Of a DNA stretch of 64,000 nucleotides, positions 43,629 to 52,277 are shown in pieces. The notes beneath the pieces were generated by a model. That model was not told the origin of the DNA. It made no database searches and saw nothing but the letters and a program-made list of their open reading frames with translations. Numbering within the stretch: the first letter of the stretch is position 1; each line of letters opens with the position of its first letter. Both the position numbers and the translations under genes were made by a program. The stretch spans positions 186,001-250,000 of the forward strand of contig NZ_JAJNDB010000005.1 of NCBI RefSeq assembly GCF_021026375.1. Direction: 5' to 3'. Source of the DNA: Actinomycetospora endophytica (GTDB lineage: Bacteria > Actinomycetota > Actinomycetes > Mycobacteriales > Pseudonocardiaceae).

Positions 43629-45242
43629 GTGGCGGCTGGACAGTGCTCGCGCTGCGGAGTGGCGCGGACCGACGGGTGGGCGTTCTGCCGGGCGTGCGGC
43701 GCGGTGGGCGTCCCCGCTCCGCGGGCGGCCGGCGACGACGAGGCGGCCGACCGGGCAGGCGAGGCGGTGCCGGCGGGTCGGGGGACGACGACGGCGTCCG
43801 TGCCCGGCGCGGCAGGTCCGAAGGGCGTTCGGCGGGCCGCTCCGGGATCGGGCGCCCACGGCACGTCCGGCCGCGCGCCCGTCGCCGGTACCGGCCCCGC
43901 TCCACCTCCCCCGACCCGGGTGCGCGTCCACCTTCGCGAGGACCCGCCGCGTCGGAGCATCCCGGCCGCCGGCCCGGCCCGGCTGGCCGGGACGTTGACC
44001 GGGACCGCCCGGGACTGGCTCGCCGCCCTGACCGCGGCCGCCGCGACCCTCGCCGTCCTCGCCGTGCCCGGGGCGCTGCTCGCGGTGGTCGCGGGCACCG
44101 AGTCGCCGGCCGTGTCACCGCTGGTGCTCCTCCCGGTCGCGATCGCGCTCGGGGTCGGCGGGTCGGTGTCGGTCCAGCTCGACCTCGGGACGCTCGGCGG
44201 GCTCGACTCCGTCGTCGCCGGGACGCCGTTGCTGGTGACGGCGGTCGCCGTCGCCACCGGCGCGTCGCTCGTCATCGCCGACACGCGGCCCGCCCCGCAG
44301 ATGCCGGCCCAGGCCGCACGCACCGTCGTGCTGTTCCTCGCCGGCCTGACGGCGATCGCGCTCGCCGGGAGAGCCGCCACGACGGGCGGGACGATCACGG
44401 TCGCCGTCCTGCCGACCCTGCTCGGCGGCGCGCTGTGGTTCACCGGGGCGCTCGTCCTGGTGGCCGCGTGGCGCCGCCCGGACGTCCTGTCACCGGCATG
44501 CCGTCGGGTGCGCGACCTGCTGGCCGGTCCGGCGGCCGGGGTGGGCGCCGTGCTGGGCTCGTGCTGGCTCGGCGGGCTGGCGCTGCTGGTCAGCGGGGTG
44601 CTCGCGCGGGCGGCCGGCGGGACGCCCGTCCAGCCGACGCGCTGGGTCCCGGCGGGTGTGTCCGACGCCGCGACCGCCTCCGGGCCGTCCACCGCGGGCG
44701 TTCTGGCGGTGGTCGCCGTCGCGGTGCTCGCGCCCACGGCGGTGCTCGGGGCGTTCGCGTTCTGTCTCGGGATACCGGTGACCGGACGCGGACCGACCGG
44801 CGAGAACACCGTCGGCCTGGTGCACCTGCTCGGTCAGGGGCCGTCGTGGTGGCTCGCGCCGCTGGTGGGTGCGGTCGTCTGCGTCCTCGGCGGGATGGTG
44901 GCCGCCCTGCACGCCTCCTCGGCCGAGGAGGCGCTCCGGCGGGGGTGGGCCCTCGGACCGGCGCTGGCCGTGGCGCTCGCCCTGGTCACCGTCGTGACGT
45001 CACTGTCCGCGGGGCCCCTGGGGCTCGGACTGGACGTCCTGCCCGCCGTCGTGCTCGGACTCGGCTGGGGCGCCCTGGGAGGCCTGCTCGGTGCCGTGGT
45101 CGCGCCCGGGCTGCCGGCCGCGCTGCGCCGCGGGCGGCTGGGTGACTCCGCGACGGGACAGGTGGTCGGGGTGCTCGTCGTCGTGGGGTTCCTCGGGGCC
45201 GCCCTCGTCATCGGGCTCGCCGCGGCGGCACGCGCGGGGTAG
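43629..45242 (+). CDS. Zinc-ribbon polytopic membrane protein of unknown function
   Basis: The 537-residue protein starts with a short zinc ribbon (CSRCGVARTDGWAFCRACG, CxxC...CxxC), followed by a disordered Pro/Ala/Gly linker to about residue 125 and then about ten hydrophobic helices to the C-terminus. The zinc ribbon plus membrane layout is common among actinobacterial proteins of unknown role; no catalytic motif is visible. The GTG start directly precedes the ribbon. Base composition is like its neighbours. I do not recognise a specific family. Confidence 0.75.
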   Translation: MAAGQCSRCGVARTDGWAFCRACGAVGVPAPRAAGDDEAADRAGEAVPAGRGTTTASVPGAAGPKGVRRAAPGSGAHGTSGRAPVAGTGPAPPPPTRVRVHLREDPPRRSIPAAGPARLAGTLTGTARDWLAALTAAAATLAVLAVPGALLAVVAGTESPAVSPLVLLPVAIALGVGGSVSVQLDLGTLGGLDSVVAGTPLLVTAVAVATGASLVIADTRPAPQMPAQAARTVVLFLAGLTAIALAGRAATTGGTITVAVLPTLLGGALWFTGALVLVAAWRRPDVLSPACRRVRDLLAGPAAGVGAVLGSCWLGGLALLVSGVLARAAGGTPVQPTRWVPAGVSDAATASGPSTAGVLAVVAVAVLAPTAVLGAFAFCLGIPVTGRGPTGENTVGLVHLLGQGPSWWLAPLVGAVVCVLGGMVAALHASSAEEALRRGWALGPALAVALALVTVVTSLSAGPLGLGLDVLPAVVLGLGWGALGGLLGAVVAPGLPAALRRGRLGDSATGQVVGVLVVVGFLGAALVIGLAAAARAG

Positions 45243-45348
45243 GGGTTGCTCGCCCGAGCGGGTGACTCTCGTAACGACCGGATGCCCCAGTACGACCATC
45301 CGGTCGACACGCTTCGTCGGGGAGCGTCGGGGAATCTCGGGGGAGATC

Positions 45349-45603
45349 ATGGTCAGCACCGTCGTCGTCGGAAGTGCCGCACTCGGAGCCTGGCTCGTCG
45401 CGCCGTTCGTCTCGATTGCCCGTCGGGGCACGATCGACGACCGCACCCGCGCCGCGATGCGCGAGGAGGGCCTGCGGGCCGAGGCGATCCGCCGGGCGCG
45501 CCACCGCGAGGCGCTGGTCGCGGCGGCCACGGCGAGCATCCCCAGCCAGCGCGGCGCCGAGCACGACGCCCTGCCGCGCCGCAGCAGCCTGATCGGCGTG
45601 TGA
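45349..45603 (+). CDS. Small single-helix membrane protein
   Basis: The 84-residue product has an N-terminal hydrophobic segment (about residues 2-20, VSTVVVGSAALGAWLVAPFV) followed by a highly charged helix (IARRGTIDDRTRAAMREEGLRAEAIRRARHREALVAAA) and a polar tail. The ATG has GGGGGAG 3-4 nt upstream, a good ribosome site, and codon usage is normal. I recognise no family. It lies between the zinc-ribbon membrane protein and the patatin gene on the same strand, and may be co-transcribed with the latter (57 nt apart). Confidence 0.65.
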   Translation: MVSTVVVGSAALGAWLVAPFVSIARRGTIDDRTRAAMREEGLRAEAIRRARHREALVAAATASIPSQRGAEHDALPRRSSLIGV

Positions 45604-45659
45604 GCCCGGGCCCCGGACACCCCGGCGGCGCGCTCCGCGCACGTGCGAAGCTCGACCCG

Positions 45660-46670
45660 ATGCGTGCTGACCTGGTTCTGGAAGGCGGCGGGGTCAAGGG
45701 GATCGGCCTCGCCGGCGCCGTCGCGGCGATCACCGACGCCGGGTACCGGCCGCAGCGGATCTCCGGGACCTCGGCCGGGGCGCTCGTCGGGGCCATCGCC
45801 GCCGCGGGGGCGCGCGGCGCGCAGCTCGGCGAGATCACCCGCCGCCTGGACTTCCGGGCGGTCGCCGACCGGCACGGCCTCGGCCGGCTCCCGCTGGTCG
45901 GCCCCGGGCTCGCGCTGCTCTCGGGCACCGGGCTCTACCGGGGCGAGTACCTGCTGGACTGGATCACCACCGAGCTCGAGGCGCTCGGCGTCCGCACCTG
46001 GCGCGACCTGCGCCTCGACGACCCGGCCCTCCCACCCGAGCAGCGCTACCGCCTCGTCGTCACCTGCTCGGACCTCACGCTCGGCCAGCTGGTCCGCTTC
46101 CCGTGGGACTACCGCAACGTCTACGGGCTCGACCCGGACTCGCAACCGGTGGCCGAGGCCGTCCGCGCCTCGATGGCCATCCCGTTCCTGTTCGAGCCGA
46201 CGACGCTGACGCACGCCGATCCGGACGTCACCTCGACGCTCGTCGACGGCGGGCTGCTCTCGAACTTCCCGATAGATTCGCTCGACCGCACCGACGGCGG
46301 CTCACCGGGCTGGCCGACGTTCGGGGTGACGATCACGACGGCGCCGAAACCAGGGATCGGCGATCGCGTGGCACTGTTCCACTCGCGGATGTTCGACTGG
46401 CCGCAACCGACCGCGTTGCGCCTGCTCGAGCAGCTGCTGACGACGATGATCCTCGGCCGCGACCAGGCCTACCTCAACCGCCCGTGGGTCGAGGCGCGCA
46501 CGATCCACATCGAGGCGGCCGAGGTCGGGCTGCTCGACTTCGGGATCACCGAGCCGCGCCGCGAGGCCCTCTATCAGCGGGGGTACGACGCGGCGACGGC
46601 GTTCCTCGAGTCGTTCGACTGGGACGCGTACCGGGAGCGGTTCCGCAGTGAGGTGCCTGCGCGCCCGTAG
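45660..46670 (+). CDS. Patatin-like phospholipase
   Basis: A 336-residue cytosolic patatin. The oxyanion-hole segment GGGVKGIGLAGAV, the nucleophile elbow GTSAG (Ser38) and the second dyad residue Asp196 in VDGGLLSNFP are all present, so it should be an active lipid acyl hydrolase. Close relatives are bacterial patatins such as RssA-like proteins. The last residues (EVPARP) and TAG stop are encoded by the outer flank of a degenerate copy of the intergenic palindrome. Confidence 0.92.
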   Translation: MRADLVLEGGGVKGIGLAGAVAAITDAGYRPQRISGTSAGALVGAIAAAGARGAQLGEITRRLDFRAVADRHGLGRLPLVGPGLALLSGTGLYRGEYLLDWITTELEALGVRTWRDLRLDDPALPPEQRYRLVVTCSDLTLGQLVRFPWDYRNVYGLDPDSQPVAEAVRASMAIPFLFEPTTLTHADPDVTSTLVDGGLLSNFPIDSLDRTDGGSPGWPTFGVTITTAPKPGIGDRVALFHSRMFDWPQPTALRLLEQLLTTMILGRDQAYLNRPWVEARTIHIEAAEVGLLDFGITEPRREALYQRGYDAATAFLESFDWDAYRERFRSEVPARP

Positions 46671-46704
46671 GTGCACGTGGTGCTCACGAGGGCGGAGCGC
46701 ACCT
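46651..46704. repeat. Degenerate copy of the 40-nt palindrome element
   Basis: The outer flanks AGGTGCCTGCGCGCC and GGGCGGAGCGCACCT are recognisable, as is the inner right end GTGCTCAC, but most of the 40-nt core is deleted or altered. As with intact copies, it lies between convergent genes and both genes terminate in its flanks. Confidence 0.65.
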
Positions 46705-47388
46705 GGGCTGGTCGTCGGTCCGCAGGCCGAAGACGGTGAGGGACGCGAGCCACGGGTCCGGGTCGCCGTCCCACGACCACGCCCGCATCTGGTCGGCGCT
46801 GCGCCGGCTGAACACCCCGCGGAAGAGCTCCCACCGGTCGACGTCCACCGCCGCGACCGGCCCGTCGCCGCCCGAGCCGCCGCTCCACTCGTCGTCACCG
46901 CAGCGGACGGTCAGCGTCCCCGCGCGGTCGACGCCGCGCACCATGCCCCGGCACAGCAGCCGCGACGCGTCGTGCCAGCCGTCCTCCGGCGGCATCGGGT
47001 CGGCGAGCGCCTCGGCGATGTCGCCCTCGTGGGTCAGGACGTCGGCCGCGGCCGGCGGCGGGACCGCGCGCGAGTCGAGTCCGGCGACGATGGTGTCCAC
47101 GTGCGGCGCCCACTCGTCGAGCACCTCCTCGACCGGGACGCCGAGGCGCTGGTCGACCTGACCGGCGGTCCACTCGTCGTCGGGAATCCCACGCAGCCGC
47201 CCGGCGACGATGTCGACGGCGATCCCCGAGAGATGCGAGACGACGCCGTGGACCGTCCAGCCCGGGCAGGCCGGCACGAGGGTGTCCAACGACGAGGCGT
47301 CCGTGGCGGCGAGGGCGCGCAGGCGGGTGTCGAGACGGGTGAACGCGCCGCGGTACGCGTCGCCCAAGGAGACCGGCATGGCGCGCAC
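46684..47388 (-). CDS. Maleylpyruvate isomerase family mycothiol-dependent enzyme
   Basis: The 234-residue MDMPI-type protein has an N-terminal DinB-like four-helix domain with metal-ligand histidines (VVSHLSG, about residue 52; LTHEGDIAEAL, about 119) and a C-terminal SCP2-like part. CPGWTVHGVVSHL is the family signature. Mycothiol-dependent members isomerise or conjugate substrates, in line with an actinobacterial host. The start may be GTG 47388 or ATG 47379; GGAGG upstream of the GTG lies in the outer flank of palindrome copy 7. Its last residues (CAPPS) and stop come from the degenerate element, so this gene is bordered by repeats on both sides. Confidence 0.85.
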   Translation of the reverse strand: MRAMPVSLGDAYRGAFTRLDTRLRALAATDASSLDTLVPACPGWTVHGVVSHLSGIAVDIVAGRLRGIPDDEWTAGQVDQRLGVPVEEVLDEWAPHVDTIVAGLDSRAVPPPAAADVLTHEGDIAEALADPMPPEDGWHDASRLLCRGMVRGVDRAGTLTVRCGDDEWSGGSGGDGPVAAVDVDRWELFRGVFSRRSADQMRAWSWDGDPDPWLASLTVFGLRTDDQPRCAPPS

Positions 47389-47408
47389 CCTAGGTGGCCT
47401 CCGGCCCT

Positions 47409-47448
47409 GTGAGCACTCATTGACGCCCTGACGTCAATGTGTGCTCAC
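47409..47448. repeat. 40-nt intergenic palindrome, copy 7
   Basis: The left arm is GTGAGCACTCATTGACGCC, the centre CT and the right arm complementary with two mismatches. Outer flanks are AGGTGGCCTCCGGCC on the left and GCGCGGAGCGCACCT on the right. It lies between two minus-strand genes; the LLM gene's last residues (RCAPRP) and stop are encoded by the right flank and arm end. Confidence 0.88.
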
Positions 47449-48476
47449 GGGCGCGGAGCGCACCTCAGGGCCGGGGCGACCTCCCGCGCCAGCAGCTCGA
47501 TCGACCGGCGCGCGTACTCGGCCGGCATCCCCGCCCAGTCCGTCCGCAGGACGACGTGGTCGACGCCGAGGTCGAGCAAGCCGGAGAGCGCCTTGATGCA
47601 GTCGTCCGGCGTGCCGATCACGAACCGGTCGTCGGCCAGCTCCTCGAACCCCATCCGGAACGACTCCTGGTCCGGCATCACCCGGTCCTGGCCCCAGTCG
47701 GCGTAGACCGCGTACTTCCCCTCGAGGTACGGCCGCGCCCGCTCGAACGCCTCCTCGCGGGTGTCCGCGCAGAACACCTCGCGCATCAGCGGCCGTGACG
47801 TCGCCGGGCCCAGACCGTGCGCCGCGCGCTCGGCGTCGAAGAGCTCGAGCTGGCGGCGGACCGTCGTCGCCGTCGCGTGCGGGTTGATCATCCAGGCGTC
47901 GGCGAGCCGTGCGGCCCGGCGCACGGCGTTGTCGGAGTTGGCGGCCATCCAGATCGGCGGCCGGGGATCGGCGACCGGGCGCAGCAGCGTCCGCGCCCCG
48001 TCGAGCCGGGTCCACGACAGGTCCCGCGTGACCGTCTCGCCTCGCCAGAGGGCGTCGACGACGGCGAGGTTCTCGGTGAACCGTCGAACCTTCTCCTCGG
48101 GCGGGATCCCGAACGCGGCGTACTCCTCGGCGCGGTAGCCGAGCCCGACCCCGAACACCGAGCGCCCCCGGCACACGACGTCGAGGCTCGCGTAGGCCTC
48201 CGCGGTGTCCACCGGGTGGTGCAGGGCGAGCAGGTGGATGCCGGTGCCGACCGTCATCTCCCCCGCCTCGGCCGCGAGCCGGGCGAGCCAGGGCAGCGGC
48301 TGGATGTGGGCGAGCGACTCCGCCAGGTGGTGCTGGCCGGCGAACACCGAGTCGAGGCCCTCGTCGCGGGCGAGCCGGACCAGGTCGAGCTGCTCGTCGA
48401 GCACCGTCACCGGGTCCTGCTCGGGACGCCGCTGGTGGGTCAGGAAGACGCCCACCCGCACTGGCCCGTCAGCCAC
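47445..48476 (-). CDS. LLM class flavin/F420-dependent oxidoreductase
   Basis: A 343-residue luciferase-like monooxygenase. AGQHHLAESLAHIQPLPWLARLAAEAGEMTVGTGIHLLALHHPVDTAEAYASLDVV and FGVGLGYRAEEYAAFGI are the typical barrel segments, and PPIWMAANSDNAVRRAARLAD the cofactor region. Flavin or F420 use cannot be decided. The GTG start overlaps the MmgE/PrpD stop by 8 nt, so it is the last gene of the rutA-mmgE-LLM unit. Its C-terminal RCAPRP is derived from the flank of palindrome copy 7. Confidence 0.88.
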   Translation of the reverse strand: MADGPVRVGVFLTHQRRPEQDPVTVLDEQLDLVRLARDEGLDSVFAGQHHLAESLAHIQPLPWLARLAAEAGEMTVGTGIHLLALHHPVDTAEAYASLDVVCRGRSVFGVGLGYRAEEYAAFGIPPEEKVRRFTENLAVVDALWRGETVTRDLSWTRLDGARTLLRPVADPRPPIWMAANSDNAVRRAARLADAWMINPHATATTVRRQLELFDAERAAHGLGPATSRPLMREVFCADTREEAFERARPYLEGKYAVYADWGQDRVMPDQESFRMGFEELADDRFVIGTPDDCIKALSGLLDLGVDHVVLRTDWAGMPAEYARRSIELLAREVAPALRCAPRP

Positions 48477-49863
48477 GGCAGGCCTCGGCGAACTCCCGCG
48501 CGGGGGTGTCGTCGCCGAGCCCGAGCACCGTCGCGCTGACCCGGTCGGCGGTCTCGGCGTCCGCGACGGTGCCGATGGTCTCGGCGAACTTGGCGGCGAT
48601 GTCGTCGTTGGTCAGCGGGCGTTCGTCGTGCCCGCGGTTGACCTGCTCGCGGCGGGTGAGCCGCCGGCCGTCGGTCAGCTCGAGCTCCACGTACCCGGAG
48701 TAGGCGCGCGGGAAGGCCCCCTCGTGGTCCTCGACGACCTCGACGCGGCGGGTCAGCTCCAGCGTCGCCGGGTCGCGCAGCGCGTCGTCCTCGAGCTCGG
48801 CCAGCCCGAACCGCCCGCGACGGAGCGCCGTGGCCACCACGTAAGGGAGGCTGAACTTCGCGTCGTACTCGTCGCGCGGGGCCCACTTGTTCGCCGCCGG
48901 CTCGCACACGACCTTGCCGGGCACCGGGTGGATCGCGCAGCGGACCGAGGCGACGTCGGCGGCGGTCAGGCCGTGCTCGGCGCGCAGGGCCAGCGCCGCG
49001 TCGGCGAAGGCGTGGATGAAGTGGCAGATCGGATAGGGCTTCACCGCGGTACGCATCAGCTCCCACCGCTCCCCCAGCCCGTCCGCGACCGCCGACGGGT
49101 CGGACCCGCGCTGCTGCAGGTGCGTCGCGTAGAGCCCGAAACGGCCCTCGTAGACCGCCCCGGGGCCGCTCCAGCCCTGCTCCGCGAAGGCGGCCGCCGT
49201 CATGCCCGAGCTCGCCGCCCACCCGGGGTGCAGCCGCTTCGTCCACGCCCCGTCCTCGAGGAACTCGAGCAGGCCGGCCGACATCGACCCGACGATGCCC
49301 TGGGCGGCGGTGATGCCCGCGGCGTCCAGACCCCAGAGCTTGGCCGCGGCGACCGTCGCGCCGAACGCGCCCGCGACCGCCGTCGGGTGGAACCCGACGT
49401 CGTGGAAGCCGCCCGCCCCGCCGAGCCCGACCCGCGCGGAGACCTCGACGCCGAGGACGTAGGCGAGCAGCAGGTCGCGGGTCGTCGCACCCGCCGTCGT
49501 GCACGCCGCCGAGATCGCCGCGGGCAGCGCCGCCGCGGAGACGTGCGTGACGGCCGGGATGTGGGTGTCGTCGAAGTCCATGCCGTGGACCAGGACGCCG
49601 TTGAGGGTGGCGGCGTCGCGGGGCGAGAGGCGGTCGGGCATGCCGAGCACCGGGTGCTCACCGGAACCCAGCCGCCCGAGCGCGTCCCGCGCCGTCGTCG
49701 AGAACTCGTAGCCGGTCGAGGCGAACGCCAGCCCGACGGCGTCGAGCACGAGGTACCGGGCGCGCTCGAGCACCTCCTCGGGGACGTCACCGGGGCGTGC
49801 GGCGGCGACGAAGTCCCCGACGGCGGCGGCGAGCGAGGTCCGGGGCGGGCTGTCGATCGACAT
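48469..49863 (-). CDS. MmgE/PrpD family protein
   Basis: A 464-residue protein of the 2-methylcitrate dehydratase (PrpD)/cis-aconitate decarboxylase/iminodisuccinate epimerase family. Recognisable segments are VLVHGMDFDDTHIPAVTHVSAAALPAAISAA (about residue 92) and HPGWAASSGMTAAAFAEQGWSGP (about 215). These enzymes need no cofactor and act on tricarboxylic or related acids, so this one may process a polycarboxylate in the cluster (inference). The ATG has AAGGAGA 5 nt upstream, directly beyond palindrome copy 8. Translationally coupled to the LLM gene. Confidence 0.9.
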   Translation of the reverse strand: MSIDSPPRTSLAAAVGDFVAAARPGDVPEEVLERARYLVLDAVGLAFASTGYEFSTTARDALGRLGSGEHPVLGMPDRLSPRDAATLNGVLVHGMDFDDTHIPAVTHVSAAALPAAISAACTTAGATTRDLLLAYVLGVEVSARVGLGGAGGFHDVGFHPTAVAGAFGATVAAAKLWGLDAAGITAAQGIVGSMSAGLLEFLEDGAWTKRLHPGWAASSGMTAAAFAEQGWSGPGAVYEGRFGLYATHLQQRGSDPSAVADGLGERWELMRTAVKPYPICHFIHAFADAALALRAEHGLTAADVASVRCAIHPVPGKVVCEPAANKWAPRDEYDAKFSLPYVVATALRRGRFGLAELEDDALRDPATLELTRRVEVVEDHEGAFPRAYSGYVELELTDGRRLTRREQVNRGHDERPLTNDDIAAKFAETIGTVADAETADRVSATVLGLGDDTPAREFAEACRG

Positions 49864-49882
49864 GAGAATCTCCTTCGGAGTT

Positions 49883-49922
49883 GTGAGTGGATTTGGTCGC
49901 CCCAGCGACCAAATCCACTCAC
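49883..49922. repeat. 40-nt intergenic palindrome, copy 8
   Basis: The left arm is GTGAGTGGATTTGGTCGCC, the centre CC and the right arm complementary with one mismatch next to the centre. It sits between rutA and mmgE within a probable operon, 19 nt before the mmgE start; the outer flanks are not well conserved here. Confidence 0.9.
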
Positions 49923-49929
49923 ATGGGCG

Positions 49930-50982
<1,053 letters not shown>

Positions 50983-51044
50983 GGTCGATCACACCTTCCG
51001 GGTGGAGGGAGCCCGACGGCGGCCCTGGGGCGGCCGACGTCGTT

Positions 51045-51060
51045 TGTGGCGGAAGCCACA
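51045..51060. terminator. Hairpin between acyl-CoA dehydrogenase and rutA genes
   Basis: TGTGGC-GGAA-GCCACA, a perfect 6-bp stem with a GGAA tetraloop, about 40 bp beyond the acyl-CoA dehydrogenase stop. It could end the maoC-CaiB-dehydrogenase transcript. Confidence 0.45.
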
Positions 51061-51064
51061 GACG

Positions 51065-51079
51065 ATACGTCGGATGTAT
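51065..51079. promoter_or_regulatory. GntR-type operator candidate, before rutA
   Basis: ATACGTC-G-GATGTAT, 12 of 15 positions matching the perfect site at 54143 and itself palindromic apart from one G/T pair. It lies 83-97 bp upstream of the rutA start. Confidence 0.55.
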
Positions 51080-51100
51080 TTCGGGGGGAAGGCGCTGGGG

Positions 51101-52264
51101 TTACCCCACGGTCGCCTTCCCGGCCAGCAGGGACTTGGCGACGACGGTGCGCAGGACGTCGTTGGTGCCCTCGCCGATCGACATCAGCGGCGCATCACGA
51201 TAGAGCCGCTCGACCTCGAACTCGGTGGAGTAGCCGTAGCCGCCGTGGATGCGCATCGCGTCGGTGGCGCACTGCAGCGCCGTCTCGGACGCGAAGATCT
51301 TCGCCATGCCGGACTCGGTGTCCATGCGCACGCCGTCGTCCATCCGCGATGCCGCCCAGTAGGTCATCAGGCGCGCGGCCTGCAGTTGGACCGCGATCTC
51401 GGCCAGGCGGAGCTGGACGGCCTGGAAATCGCCGATCGGCTGCTTGAACGCCGTCCGGTCGCGCGCGTAGGAGAGTGCCTCCTCGTAGGCGCGCTGCGCG
51501 ATGCCGACCGAACGGGCGGCGATGTTGATCCGACCGGTCTCCAGCGACGAGAGCGCCTGCTGCAGCCCGCGGCCCTCGACCCCGCCGAGCAGTGCCGACG
51601 ACGGCACCCGGACGCCGGTGAGCACGACCTCGCAGGACTCGGTGCCCTTGTAGCCGAGCTTGCCGATGTCCTGGGTGACCTCCAGGCCGGGGGTGTCGGC
51701 GTCGACGATGAGGATGCTCATCCCGCGGTGGGCCGGCTCGGCCTTCGGGTCGGTCTTCACCAGCACCGGCAGCGGGTTCGCGTACCGCGCGTTGGTGATC
51801 CACATCTTGGTGCCGTCGATGACGTAGTCGTCACCGTCGCGCCGGGCCACCGTCGTGATGCCCTGCAGGTCGGTGCCGGCGCCGGGCTCGGTGAGCGCGA
51901 TCCCGGTGCGGCGCTCGCCGGTGGCGAGCTCGGGCAGGTAGCGGTCCTTCTGCTCCTGCGTGCCGTGGTGGGCGATCATCCAGGACGAGACCGAGTGACT
52001 GCCGAGGATGCCGGCGATGCCCATCCACCCGCGCGAGATCTCCTCGAAGGTCAGCGCGAAGGACACCGTGTCGGCCGCGAGCCCGCCGTACTCCTCGGGG
52101 ATGGCCAGGCCGAACAGGCCCAGCTTCTTCATGCTCTCGACGATCTCGGTCGGGTAGCGGCCGGAGTGCTCCCAGTCGCGGGCGACGGGGATGATCTCGC
52201 GGTCGACGAAGTCGCGCAGCGAGTCGCGGTACAGCCGCTGCTCGTCGGACAGCTGGAAGTCCAT
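51101..52264 (-). CDS. Acyl-CoA dehydrogenase
   Basis: A 387-residue enzyme of the short/medium-chain acyl-CoA dehydrogenase type: GIALTEPGAGTDLQGITT and the flavin-site region MWITNARYANPLPVLVKTD, QIIGDFQAVQ-like segment (KQPIGDFQAVQLRLAE), and HGGYGYSTEFEVERLYRDAPLMSIGEGTNDVLR. The C-terminal GEGT retains the Glu used as base in straight-chain enzymes. It oxidises an acyl-CoA to the 2-enoyl-CoA, passing electrons to ETF. ATG with GGAGACTCCC upstream; 13 nt after the CoA-transferase gene. Confidence 0.92.
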   Translation of the reverse strand: MDFQLSDEQRLYRDSLRDFVDREIIPVARDWEHSGRYPTEIVESMKKLGLFGLAIPEEYGGLAADTVSFALTFEEISRGWMGIAGILGSHSVSSWMIAHHGTQEQKDRYLPELATGERRTGIALTEPGAGTDLQGITTVARRDGDDYVIDGTKMWITNARYANPLPVLVKTDPKAEPAHRGMSILIVDADTPGLEVTQDIGKLGYKGTESCEVVLTGVRVPSSALLGGVEGRGLQQALSSLETGRINIAARSVGIAQRAYEEALSYARDRTAFKQPIGDFQAVQLRLAEIAVQLQAARLMTYWAASRMDDGVRMDTESGMAKIFASETALQCATDAMRIHGGYGYSTEFEVERLYRDAPLMSIGEGTNDVLRTVVAKSLLAGKATVG

Positions 52265-52277
52265 GGGAGTCTCCTGC

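Noticed and set aside
5632-49922. 40-nt palindromes as ends of insertion sequences
   Set aside because: No transposase gene lies between any pair, no target-site duplications are evident, and copies occur singly between host genes.
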